This document shows, in pieces, positions 40,192 to 48,020 of a DNA stretch of 64,000 nucleotides. The translations under genes and the position numbers were made by a program. This stretch comes from Bacteroidales bacterium WCE2004 (GTDB lineage Bacteria > Bacteroidota > Bacteroidia > Bacteroidales > UBA932), in the NCBI GenBank assembly GCA_900167895.1, contig FUZR01000002.1:248001-312000 (forward strand). Reading direction: 5' to 3'. Positions within the stretch are counted from its first letter, which is position 1, and every line of letters starts with the position of its first letter. The notes beneath the pieces were generated by a model that ran no database searches, had not been told where the DNA came from, and saw only the letters and a program-made list of their open reading frames with translations.

Positions 40192-42366
40192 CTAGCTGAT
40201 AAACAACAATTCACGATACTTCGGCAGCGGCCACATCTTGTTGTCGACCACTTCCTCGAGCTTGTCGATCGGCTTGCGCAGGTCGTACAGGCTCTCGGCG
40301 ATCTCGTGGTATGCGAGGGCGCGCTTGTACTCGTCCTCGATGGCGTTGGCCGCCTTGCGGGCGTCCTTCATCGCGCGGGTCTTGACACGCACTTCCTCCA
40401 CATACTTGTTGATCGTGTCGAGGATCTGCAGCTCGGTGGCGCAGGATTCGACGTCGCCGTAGATGCTCTTCGCCAGGGCGACCTCCTGCAGGAGCTTGGC
40501 CTTGTACTCGAGCGCGGCGGGGATGATGTGGTTGATGGCCATGCGGACCATCACGCGGGATTCGATCTGGACCTTCTTGGTGTAGGTCTCCCACTTCACC
40601 TCGTTGCGGGCCTCGAGTTCCTTCTTGCTATAGACACCCGTCTTGGTGAACATCTCCACGGAAGCGGGTTTGGTGAATTCGGTGAACATCTTCGGCACGT
40701 TGGTCTCCACGTCGAGGCCGCGGCGCGCCGCTTCTTTCTTCCACTCCTCCGTGTAGCCGTTACCGTCGAAGCAGACGGTGTCGATCACGGACTTGATGAT
40801 GGGCTTAAGGGCGTCCATGACGGCGACGTTGGTCTTCTTGCCGGCGGCGAGCTCCTTCTCGACGTCCGCCTTGAAGGCGATGAGCTGCTCGGCCACGGCG
40901 GCGTTGAGCGTGGTCATCGCGCCGGCGCAGTTGGCGCAGGAGCCGACGGCGCGGAACTCGAAGCGGTTGCCGGTGAAGGCGAACGGCGAGGTGCGGTTGC
41001 GGTCGGTGTTGTCCACGAAGATCTCCGGGATCTCCACCAGGCCGAGGCTCTTGCCCTTCTTGCCCGCGATCTCGATCGGGGTGTCGGAAGGGACTTCCAG
41101 GAGCTTGTGCAGCACCTCGGTCATCGTGCGGCCCAGGAAGGCGGACACGATTGCGGGCGGCGCCTCGTTGGCGCCCAGACGGTGGGCGTTGGTCGCGCTG
41201 GCGATGGAGGCCTTCAGCAGGGCGTTGTGCTTCTGCACGGCCGCGAGCACGTTGACGAAGAAGGTGACGAACTGCAGGTTGCCCTTGGCGTCCTTGCCGG
41301 GAGCGAGCAGCTGCGTGCCCTTGTCGGTGCCGAGCGACCAGTTGTTGTGCTTGCCGGAACCGTTGACCCCGTCGAAGGGCTTCTCGTGCAGGAGCACCAC
41401 GAAGCCGTGCTTGCGGGCGATGCGGTTCATCAGGTTCATGATGATCTGGTTCTGGTCGTTGGCGAGGTTGGTCTCACCGTAGATCGGAGCGAGCTCGAAC
41501 TGGTTGGGGGCCACTTCGTTGTGGCGGGTCTTCAGGGGAATGCCGAGGCGGTGGCCGGCGATCTCGAGGTCACGCATGAAAGCGGCCACGCGCGGCGGGA
41601 TGGAACCGAAGTAGTGGTCGTCCAGCTGCTGGTTCTTGGAAGAGTTGTGGCCGAACAGGGTGCGGCCGGTGATCATCAGGTCCGTGCGGGCGGCATAGAG
41701 CGCCTCGTCCACGAGGAAGTACTCCTGCTCCCAGCCGAGGTAGGAATAGACCTTGCTCACGCCCGGGTCGAAGAGCTTGCAGATGGGCACGGCGGCGTCG
41801 CTGACGGCCTTGAGGGCCTTCTTGAGCGGGGTCTTGTAGTCGAGCGCCTCGCCGGTATAGGAAATGAAGATCGTCGGGATGCAGAGGGTGTCGTCCAGGA
41901 TGAAGACCGGGGAGGTCGGATCCCAGGCGGTGTAACCACGGGCTTCGAAGGTGGCGCGGATGCCGCCGTTCGGGAAGGACGAAGCGTCAGGCTCCTGCTG
42001 TGCGAGCATCTTGCCGTCGAAGGTCTCGATGACGCCGCCCTTGCCGTCATAGTCAATCAGGGAATCGTGCTTCTCGGCCGTGCCCTCGGTCAGCGGCTGG
42101 AACCAGTGGGTGACATGGGTCACACCGTGCTCCATGGCCCACTCCTTCATGCCGCGGGCCACGCCGTCGGCAGTCTTGCGGTCCAGGGACTTGCCGCCCT
42201 CGATGCAGTCGAGCAGCGCGTGGAGGCTGTCCGCATCGAGATACTTGCACATCTTCTTGCGGTCAAAAACCAACTCTCCAAAATACTCGGAGGTCTTGCC
42301 TGCCGGGACCTCGGCCGGAACTTCCTTCTTCTCGAAGGATTCCTTGACTAAATCAAATCTGTCCAT
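40192..42366 (-). CDS. glnA: Glutamine synthetase type III
   Basis: ATP-dependent synthesis of glutamine from glutamate and ammonium. 724 aa is the size of GSIII (about 700-730), clearly larger than GSI. Visible motifs: SSFPNGGIRATFEARGY, the Glu motif LGWEQEYFLVDE, HNEVAPNQFELAPIY, and HEKPFDGVNGSGKHNNWSLG for ATP and glutamate binding. GSIII was first characterised in Bacteroides fragilis. It is the first gene of the nitrogen cluster and is preceded by a 24-codon Asn/Gln-rich leader ORF and a 15-bp hairpin, indicating attenuation control. Confidence 0.96.
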   Translation of the reverse strand: MDRFDLVKESFEKKEVPAEVPAGKTSEYFGELVFDRKKMCKYLDADSLHALLDCIEGGKSLDRKTADGVARGMKEWAMEHGVTHVTHWFQPLTEGTAEKHDSLIDYDGKGGVIETFDGKMLAQQEPDASSFPNGGIRATFEARGYTAWDPTSPVFILDDTLCIPTIFISYTGEALDYKTPLKKALKAVSDAAVPICKLFDPGVSKVYSYLGWEQEYFLVDEALYAARTDLMITGRTLFGHNSSKNQQLDDHYFGSIPPRVAAFMRDLEIAGHRLGIPLKTRHNEVAPNQFELAPIYGETNLANDQNQIIMNLMNRIARKHGFVVLLHEKPFDGVNGSGKHNNWSLGTDKGTQLLAPGKDAKGNLQFVTFFVNVLAAVQKHNALLKASIASATNAHRLGANEAPPAIVSAFLGRTMTEVLHKLLEVPSDTPIEIAGKKGKSLGLVEIPEIFVDNTDRNRTSPFAFTGNRFEFRAVGSCANCAGAMTTLNAAVAEQLIAFKADVEKELAAGKKTNVAVMDALKPIIKSVIDTVCFDGNGYTEEWKKEAARRGLDVETNVPKMFTEFTKPASVEMFTKTGVYSKKELEARNEVKWETYTKKVQIESRVMVRMAINHIIPAALEYKAKLLQEVALAKSIYGDVESCATELQILDTINKYVEEVRVKTRAMKDARKAANAIEDEYKRALAYHEIAESLYDLRKPIDKLEEVVDNKMWPLPKYRELLFIS

Positions 42367-42421
42367 AATTACACTATTTATTAACTAACTACTCACTTGT
42401 TATCGCGACGCCTTCACAAGG

Positions 42422-42454
42422 AGAGAGGCTGATCCCTAAGGGACCAGCCTCTCT
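42422..42454 (-). terminator. Attenuator hairpin in the glnA leader
   Basis: Arms 42440-42454 and 42422-42436 form a 15-bp stem with a 3-nt UUA loop in the minus-strand RNA. Fourteen pairs are Watson-Crick and one is G-U; on the other strand it would be an A-C mismatch, so the structure evolved in glnA mRNA. The following bases (CCUUGUGAAGG) are only weakly U-rich. The 5' arm contains GGCUGGUCCC, whose GCUGGU can alternatively pair with ACCAGC, present three times in the leader upstream. Confidence 0.75.
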
Positions 42455-42505
42455 ATTTCCTAATTGATATTTACTTCCAAAATGATGTGTCGCATACGCT
42501 GGTTT

Positions 42506-42580
42506 TTATACGCACCTAGAAGCACTCAGGACCTGCTGGTTCTGAGACTGCTGCTGGTTATTATTATTGATGCGTACCAC
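42506..42580 (-). CDS. Asn/Gln-rich leader peptide of glnA (24 codons)
   Basis: Short ORF on the glnA strand, GTG start at 42580 and TAA at 42506. After MVRI comes NNNNQQQSQNQQ: 11 of 12 consecutive codons are Asn or Gln, all Gln codons being CAG. The peptide ends VLSASRCV. This is the architecture of classic attenuation leader peptides (compare the His run of HisL or the Phe run of PheL). It lies 51 nt upstream of the hairpin and about 140 nt upstream of glnA. Ribosome stalling at scarce Gln-tRNA or Asn-tRNA would keep the hairpin from forming; this mechanism is inferred. The start codon is a GTG; in-frame TTG codons also lie upstream. Confidence 0.8.
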   Translation of the reverse strand: MVRINNNNQQQSQNQQVLSASRCV

Positions 42581-42605
42581 TACTAATTGGACCAAAAATT
42601 CAGTT

Positions 42606-42635
42606 GCAAGTTACGAAGAAAAATCGAAAATGCAA
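42606..42635 (-). promoter_or_regulatory. Candidate glnA promoter P1
   Basis: On the minus strand TTG (42633-42635), 19 nt, then TAACTTGC (42606-42613), an imperfect -7. It would place the start near 42601, about 20 nt before the leader peptide GTG. Confidence 0.45.
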
Positions 42636-42706
42636 GAGTTTAATAAAAACTTTTTAAAAGTTTTTCATTAACCACTATATAAATAAAAACCATATATATA
42701 GGCATC

Positions 42707-42737
42707 TTGCAAAGCTATCGCAAATCCGTTATCTTTG
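42707..42737. promoter_or_regulatory. nadE promoter, overlapping a second candidate glnA -7 box
   Basis: Plus strand: TTG (42707-42709), 20 nt, TATCTTTG (42730-42737), a full consensus placed 7 nt before the nadE ATG. Minus strand: TAGCTTTG (42710-42717), a perfect -7 box for a longer glnA leader (start near 42705), without a clear -33. The two sites occupy the same DNA, so the promoters should exclude each other. The 42640-42705 stretch is very AT-rich with a near-palindrome AAAAACTTTTTAAAAGTTTTT-like at 42646-42666. Confidence 0.7.
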
Positions 42738-42744
42738 CGTTATT

Positions 42745-44679
42745 ATGAAGCGTCTTGGACTGATCCGTGTGGCGGCGGCGATGCCGCGCGTCCACGTGGC
42801 CGATCCCGCGGCCAACGCCAAGGAGATCCTCGGCCTGTGTAAGCAACTTGCCGCACAGCGGCCTTCCGTCATCGTATTCCCCGAGCTCAGCATCACGGGC
42901 TACACCTGCGCCGACCTGTTCGGGCAGAACCGCCTGCTGGACGACGCAGAACGCGCTGTCGCAGAGGTCGTTGCCAAATCCGCAAAGACGGATGCGATGA
43001 TCGTGTTCGGCGCTCCCCTGCGCCACGCCGGCCGGCTGTTCAACTGCGCCGTCGCGGCCCGCGGGGGCCGCATCCTCGGCATCGTTCCCAAGACCTACCT
43101 TGCCGGCAACGGCGAGTTCTACGAGCCGCGCTGGTTCGCCTCCGCCAAGGTGCTGCCGCTGTCGGGCGTGCGCGTGCGCTATGCCGGCCAGGACGACATC
43201 CTGCTCGGCACGCGCCAGCTCTTCCGCGTCGGCGGCGCGCTGGCCGGCATCGAGATCTGCCAGGACCTCTGGGTCCCCGTGCCGCCCTGTTCGCAGGCGG
43301 CCCTCGCGGGCGCGCAGCTGCTCCTCAACCTCTCCGCCAGCAACGACTATCTCTTCAAGCACGAATACCGCAAGAGCCTCGTGAGCGCCACCGCCTCGCG
43401 GCTCTATGCCGCCTACGTCTACTGCTCCTGCGCCGAGGGCGAATCCACCCAGGACCTCGTCTGGTCCGGCGCCTCGCTGATCTGCGAGAACGGCTCGATG
43501 CTCGCCGAAGCCGAACGTTTCGCGCGCGGCAGCCGCTTCATCGCCGCCGACGTCGACGTCGAGCGCCTGGAGACGCTGCGCGCCAAGGAGCATTCCTTCG
43601 GCTTCGAGGGCCCCGTCCCGACCTTCGTGGTCCAAGAGGCGGGCGACGTCGCCGACACCGATTTCGAGGCCTGCCTGCTTCGCCGGCTGGAGCCGCATCC
43701 GTTCGTCCCGCAGGGCGACCCGGAGGCGCTCGGCGTGCGCTGCCGCGAGATCCTTGCCGCGCAGGTCGCGGGCCTGGTCACGCGCCTGGAGCACATCCGC
43801 TGCAAGACCGCCGTCATCGGCGTGTCCGGCGGCCTGGATTCCACCCTCGCGCTGCTCGTGACCGCGCTGGCCTTCGACACGCTCGGTCTCCCGCGCGCGG
43901 GCATCATCGGCGTGACGATGCCCGGCTTCGGCACGACCCACCGCACCCACGACAACTCCGTGGACCTGATGCGCGAGCTCGGGATCACCGCCCGCGAAGT
44001 CTCCATCGTCCCCGCCGTCCGGCAGCATTTCGCCGACATCGGGCAGGACGAGAATGTCCACGACCTCACCTACGAGAACAGCCAGGCGCGCGAGCGCACG
44101 CAGCTGCTGATGGACATCGCCGGCAAGGAAGGCGGCATCGTCGTCGGCACGGGCGACCTCTCCGAGCTCGCCCTCGGCTGGTGCACCTACAACGGCGACC
44201 ACATGTCGATGTACGGCGTCAACGCCAGCGTGCCCAAGACGCTGGTACGCACCCTGGTGCGCTGGGCGGCCGACAACAAGTTCGACGCCGCCGGCGACAT
44301 CCACAAGACCCTGCTGGACATCGTGGACACGCCCATCAGCCCCGAGCTGCTGCCCGCCGGCAAGGACGGCCAGATCGCCCAGAAGACCGAAGACACCGTC
44401 GGCCCGTACGAGCTGCACGACTTCTTCCTCTACCACTTCTTCCGCTCCGGCGCGGGTCCCGACAAGCTCTATTTCTACGCCCGCAAGGCTTTCGCGGGCG
44501 TGTATGACGACGCCACCCTCCGCAAGTGGCTGGATACCTTCCTGAAGCGTTTCTTCCGCCAGCAGTTCAAGCGCTCCTGCCTGCCTGACGGTCCCAAGGT
44601 CGGTTCCGTCTCCCTGTCGCCCCGCGGCGACTGGCGCATGCCTTCCGACCTCGAAACCGTCTGGAGCCTGGAGGACTAG
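42745..44679 (+). CDS. nadE: Glutamine-dependent NAD+ synthase
   Basis: Final step of NAD synthesis, amidating nicotinate adenine dinucleotide with ammonia drawn from glutamine. 644 aa, two domains: an N-terminal nitrilase-type glutaminase with the Glu-Lys-Cys triad (FPELSITGYTC Glu47, VPKTYLAGNG Lys116, GIEICQDLWVP Cys172) and a C-terminal synthetase with the PP-loop GVSGGLDSTLALLVTAL. Divergent from glnA across a shared promoter region, so another glutamine user is set against the glutamine maker. Confidence 0.96.
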   Translation: MKRLGLIRVAAAMPRVHVADPAANAKEILGLCKQLAAQRPSVIVFPELSITGYTCADLFGQNRLLDDAERAVAEVVAKSAKTDAMIVFGAPLRHAGRLFNCAVAARGGRILGIVPKTYLAGNGEFYEPRWFASAKVLPLSGVRVRYAGQDDILLGTRQLFRVGGALAGIEICQDLWVPVPPCSQAALAGAQLLLNLSASNDYLFKHEYRKSLVSATASRLYAAYVYCSCAEGESTQDLVWSGASLICENGSMLAEAERFARGSRFIAADVDVERLETLRAKEHSFGFEGPVPTFVVQEAGDVADTDFEACLLRRLEPHPFVPQGDPEALGVRCREILAAQVAGLVTRLEHIRCKTAVIGVSGGLDSTLALLVTALAFDTLGLPRAGIIGVTMPGFGTTHRTHDNSVDLMRELGITAREVSIVPAVRQHFADIGQDENVHDLTYENSQARERTQLLMDIAGKEGGIVVGTGDLSELALGWCTYNGDHMSMYGVNASVPKTLVRTLVRWAADNKFDAAGDIHKTLLDIVDTPISPELLPAGKDGQIAQKTEDTVGPYELHDFFLYHFFRSGAGPDKLYFYARKAFAGVYDDATLRKWLDTFLKRFFRQQFKRSCLPDGPKVGSVSLSPRGDWRMPSDLETVWSLED

Positions 44680-44682
44680 CCG

Positions 44683-46092
44683 ATGTTCGAACGGATCGTT
44701 TCGCTCCTCAACGACATCATCTGGAGCCCCGTCCTGGTCGTGCTCCTGGTGGGCGCAGGCCTCTATTTCTCCTTCCGCACGCGCTTCGTGCAGGTGCGCC
44801 GTTTCGGGCTGATGGTCCGCTCGCTCTTCGCGCCCGCGGAGAAGTCGGCCGACGGCCAGCGCCACGGCATTTCCTCGTTCGAGGCCTTCTGCGTGGCCCT
44901 GTCGGGCCGCGTGGGCACGGGCAACATCGTCGGCGTGGCCACGGCCATCGCCCTCGGCGGCCCGGGCGCCATCTTCTGGATGTGGATCATCGCGTTCTTC
45001 GGCGCATCGACGGCCTTCGTCGAGTCGACGCTCGCGCAGAAATACAAGTTCCATCACGAGACGGGCTTCCGCGGCGGCCCCGCCAGCTACATCGAGAAGG
45101 GTCTCGGCCAGCGCTGGCTGGGCGTCCTGTTCTCCGTCCTGGTGCTCGTGGGCTACGGCACTTTCCTGCCCACGGTGCAGTCCAACGGCATGTCGGGCGC
45201 GCTGGCCAATTCTTTCCAGCTCCCGCCGCTCGTCTCCGGCATCGGCCTCGCCGTGCTGCTGGGGCTCGTGATCATCGGCGGCATCAAGAGCATCGCCCGG
45301 GTGGCGTCGATCGTGACGCCGTTCATGGCGCTGGGCTACATCGTGATCACGCTCGTGGTCATCGCGCAGCATCTCGACGCCGTCCCGGGCGTGTTCAAGG
45401 CCATCGTCACCAACGCCTTCGGCATCAACCCGCTGGCCGGCGGCATCCTCGGCTCCACCATCATGATGGGCGTCAAGCGCGGCATCTTCTCCAACGAGGC
45501 CGGGCAGGGCGGCGGCGCCATCGTGTCCGCCTCCGCCGCCGTCTCGCACCCGGCCAAGCAGGGCCTGGCGCAGGCGTTCTCGGTCTACGTGGACACGCTC
45601 CTGATCTGCACCGCCACGGCCCTGATGATCCTCTGCTCGGGCAGCTACAACATCTTCGACGCCAAGTCCGGCGAGCTGCTCGTGGCCAATGCCCCGCAGC
45701 TCGGCGACAACTATGTCGGCTTCACGCAATCCGCCGTGGACTCCGTCCTGACGGGCTTCGGCGGCACATTCGTGAGCATCGCGCTCGTGTTCTTCGTGTT
45801 CACGACCGTGATGGCCTACTACTTCTACGGCGAGTCCAGCATCATGCAGATCTTCGCCGGACGGCCCGACAGGCGCCGCATGGAGCGGACCTGCATCTGG
45901 ATCTTCCGCATCACGCTGCTGGGCATGGTCGTCTTCGGCGCCCTGCGCGAGGCGAACGTCATCTGGCAGCTGGGCGACGTGGGCGTGGGCCTGACGGCCT
46001 GGATCAACGTCATCGTCCTGCTGCTCCTCTGCCCGCAGGCCATCCAGGCCCTGCGGGAATATGAATCCACCACGAAAAACGCAAAGAAATGA
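44683..46092 (+). CDS. Alanine/glycine:cation symporter (AGCS family)
   Basis: Na+- or H+-coupled amino acid symporter, 469 aa, about 11 membrane helices. Family signature region: SSFEAFCVALSGRVGTGNIVGVATAIALGGPGAIFWMW, followed by ASTAFVESTLAQKYK. Conserved GVKRGIFSNEAGQGGGAIVSA is also present. Starts 3 nt after the nadE stop, so it is co-transcribed. Some AGCS members have been annotated for glutamine rather than alanine; the specificity cannot be decided here. Confidence 0.9.
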   Translation: MFERIVSLLNDIIWSPVLVVLLVGAGLYFSFRTRFVQVRRFGLMVRSLFAPAEKSADGQRHGISSFEAFCVALSGRVGTGNIVGVATAIALGGPGAIFWMWIIAFFGASTAFVESTLAQKYKFHHETGFRGGPASYIEKGLGQRWLGVLFSVLVLVGYGTFLPTVQSNGMSGALANSFQLPPLVSGIGLAVLLGLVIIGGIKSIARVASIVTPFMALGYIVITLVVIAQHLDAVPGVFKAIVTNAFGINPLAGGILGSTIMMGVKRGIFSNEAGQGGGAIVSASAAVSHPAKQGLAQAFSVYVDTLLICTATALMILCSGSYNIFDAKSGELLVANAPQLGDNYVGFTQSAVDSVLTGFGGTFVSIALVFFVFTTVMAYYFYGESSIMQIFAGRPDRRRMERTCIWIFRITLLGMVVFGALREANVIWQLGDVGVGLTAWINVIVLLLLCPQAIQALREYESTTKNAKK

Positions 46093-46496
46093 ATCTGAAA
46101 CCTTACCTGCACGAAGTCAAGTACTACGAGACCGACAAGATGGGCATCACCCATCACTCCAACTATATACGCATCATGGAAGAAGCCCGCATCGACTGGA
46201 TGGACCAGCTGGGCTACGGCTTCGACCGGATGGAGGCCGAGGGGATCGTCTCCCCCGTCGTCTCCGCCGCTTGCAACTACAAGAAAACCACCACGTTCAA
46301 GGACATGATTGAAGTGGAGGTCAAGGTCAAGAGCCTGAGCGAGGTCAAGCTCATCCTCGCCTACACGATGCGCGTCGGCGCCAAGGTCGTCGCCACCGGC
46401 GAGACGGTCCACTGCTTCTTCGACGGCGGCCGCCCGGCCGTCATCGCCGACCGCTTCCCCACCCTCTACGAGGCGATGAAGGCCACGATGGACTGA
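46089..46496 (+). CDS. Acyl-CoA thioesterase, YbgC/4HBT hot-dog family
   Basis: 135-aa hot-dog-fold thioesterase. The catalytic motif YYETDKMGITHHSNYIRIMEEAR matches YbgC-type enzymes with the active Asp in ETDKMG and the HHSNY loop. The start overlaps the AGCS stop (ATGA), so it is translationally coupled. Likely hydrolyses short-chain or aromatic acyl-CoA thioesters in the cytoplasm. No Tol-Pal genes nearby. Confidence 0.88.
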   Translation: MNLKPYLHEVKYYETDKMGITHHSNYIRIMEEARIDWMDQLGYGFDRMEAEGIVSPVVSAACNYKKTTTFKDMIEVEVKVKSLSEVKLILAYTMRVGAKVVATGETVHCFFDGGRPAVIADRFPTLYEAMKATMD

Positions 46497-46591
46497 CGGC
46501 TCTTCCGCCCGGAAAGCAGTAAGAATCGTATTTTTTATCCGTTTCGGCTTTTTTAAACCGATACGCGTCCCTACCTTGCCTGAAAAAAGCT

Positions 46592-46945
46592 ATGAAAAAG
46601 ATTCTTGAAATCCTCCAGTACGGAGACACCGACATCCGCTTCCGGACCGACCTCAAACCCGCCGACAAGCCCGACACCATCCCGGGCCTCGTTTCCTCCC
46701 TCGCCTTCGCGATGATGACCACCCTCTGGGGCGCCAACGAACGCGACATTATCCCGGTCCTCCGGGCCCTGACCATCGCCGACCTCGCCGTCAGCGTGAA
46801 CCGCGAGGAGATGATCCGGCTGATGGACGAAGACTCCCGGGTATTCGCGGACATCCTGCAGGAATCCCGCCGGGAATTCGAACGGCAGGGCGGCAAGGTC
46901 ATCACCTTCCCGCCCCACGTCCAGCCCTCCAAGACCCGGAGCTGA
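46592..46945 (+). CDS. Hypothetical protein of 117 aa upstream of the transposase
   Basis: Not recognised. Soluble, mostly helical, with no signal or cysteine. It starts MKKILEILQYGDTDIRF, has a moderately hydrophobic centre (GLVSSLAFAMMTTLWGANE) and a charged helix (MDEDSRVFADILQESRREFERQ). It ends 2 nt before the IS200-like gene and so shares its transcript. A -7-like TACCTTGC lies about 15 nt upstream of the ATG. It may be a host gene overrun by the element or a passenger; unknown. Confidence 0.6.
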   Translation: MKKILEILQYGDTDIRFRTDLKPADKPDTIPGLVSSLAFAMMTTLWGANERDIIPVLRALTIADLAVSVNREEMIRLMDEDSRVFADILQESRREFERQGGKVITFPPHVQPSKTRS

Positions 46946-46947
46946 AC

Positions 46948-47877
46948 ATGCGACGCGTCGTCTCCCATAGACTTCCGGACGGAACCATCCGGAGGGTTCA
47001 CCCTTTCCATATCAGTTTGGAGGGTCTGGAATCAAGCGTCCTGTGCCGGGATGACAGGGACTACGATGCAATGGTCAAGATCATTTGCGTCGCCGCCCGC
47101 CGGAAGAATGTCATCGTCATCATCTACGCCGCCGTTTCCAACCATTGTCACGTTGCTGTCTTGGCTGCCTGCCAAAAAGATGCGTATGAATATGGGCTGG
47201 AAATCAAAAAGATGTATGGCATGTGGTTCCAGCGCAGATATGGAGAGAGTGCCATCCTCCGCCGGACGGACATATGCGCCATCCTGCTGGACAGCGACTG
47301 GTATGTCCGGAACGCTCTTGCCTATATCCCGCGCAACGCACTGGATAACGACTGCGACATCAATGCATATCGCTGGACAGGATTCAGGGCCATGTTCTGC
47401 AAAGAGCCGCCTGCCGGGAAAAGGCAGGCGGTCTCGAAGCTGACAAAACGGGAGCGCGAAAGGATCTTCCACACGGGAGATGACCTGAAAGGGGTCACTT
47501 GGCTGATAGATGAAAGGGAAGAACTGATTCCCGGGAGTTTCTGCGAGTACCGTTACCTTGAGCAAGCCTTCGAAGAGGATCACGCATTCTTCCTGAAAAC
47601 GCTGGGAGGACAGAACGCAGCGGAAATGCAGAACAAACTGATCAAGGGTCCCAGGACGATGCAGACAGACGGGGATTTCTTCAAGCTGGCTACAGAGACC
47701 AGCCAGAGATGGTTCAAGACCGATTTGGCCACACTTTCTCAGGAACGGAAAATCAGGCTGGTCTCATACCTGAACCGTACTTCGCGGACAACCGTCCCGC
47801 AACTGGCCCGGGTCTTCGGACTCACAAGGGAAGCGGTAGCAGAAATCCTCGGAAAGAGACGCACCCTTTCCAGTTGA
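46948..47877 (+). CDS. IS200-like (Y1/HUH) transposase, REP-associated type (RAYT-like)
   Basis: 309 aa. The N-terminal Y1-transposase fold is recognised by the HUH motif AAVSNHCHVAVL (His66, His68), followed by a helix with candidate catalytic tyrosines (EIKKMYGMWFQRRYG) and DSDWYVRNALAYIPRNALD, similar to Bacteroidales single-copy IS200-like proteins. The C-terminal ~50 residues form a helix-turn-helix (RTTVPQLARVFGLTREAVAEIL), a common RAYT addition for target recognition. No terminal IS ends flank it. Instead two hairpins with a shared arm lie directly downstream, the layout of RAYT genes and their REP repeats. Its base composition is less GC-rich than its neighbours. Confidence 0.8.
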   Translation: MRRVVSHRLPDGTIRRVHPFHISLEGLESSVLCRDDRDYDAMVKIICVAARRKNVIVIIYAAVSNHCHVAVLAACQKDAYEYGLEIKKMYGMWFQRRYGESAILRRTDICAILLDSDWYVRNALAYIPRNALDNDCDINAYRWTGFRAMFCKEPPAGKRQAVSKLTKRERERIFHTGDDLKGVTWLIDEREELIPGSFCEYRYLEQAFEEDHAFFLKTLGGQNAAEMQNKLIKGPRTMQTDGDFFKLATETSQRWFKTDLATLSQERKIRLVSYLNRTSRTTVPQLARVFGLTREAVAEILGKRRTLSS

Positions 47878-47884
47878 CGGTTAT

Positions 47885-47998
47885 ATGGGGAAGGTCTGCT
47901 TTTAGGGTCGGGACCTTCCCCACCAAAAATGCAACAGAACGCACTCTGTGGCACATTCAATGGGGAAGGTCTGACCTATAAAAACAGACCTTCCCCAT
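47885..47998. repeat. Two REP-like hairpins sharing a 14-nt arm
   Basis: Hairpin 1: GGGGAAGGTC (47887-47896) / GACCTTCCCC (47912-47921), loop 15 nt. Hairpin 2: ATGGGGAAGGTCTG (47960-47973) / CAGACCTTCCCCAT (47985-47998), a perfect 14-bp stem with an 11-nt loop. The left arms of both contain the identical ATGGGGAAGGTCTG. They begin 8 nt after the transposase stop, forming a BIME-like pair. Hairpin 2 is flanked by A/T tracts and could also act as a terminator. Confidence 0.8.
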
Positions 47999-48020
47999 AA
48001 AAAGTCAAGAATCGTGATTT

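Noticed and set aside
42367..42744. Glutamine riboswitch (glnA RNA) upstream of glnA
   Set aside because: I see no match to the compact three-helix glnA RNA of cyanobacteria; the leader instead holds a peptide ORF and a single long stem.
42715..45729. Open frame of 1004 codons on the minus strand
   Set aside because: Antisense to nadE and the AGCS symporter, which are intact and recognised.
46948..47877. Complete IS200/IS605 insertion sequence
   Set aside because: No TnpB partner, and the hairpins lie only downstream and are shared in arm sequence, which fits a RAYT with REP repeats better than IS ends.
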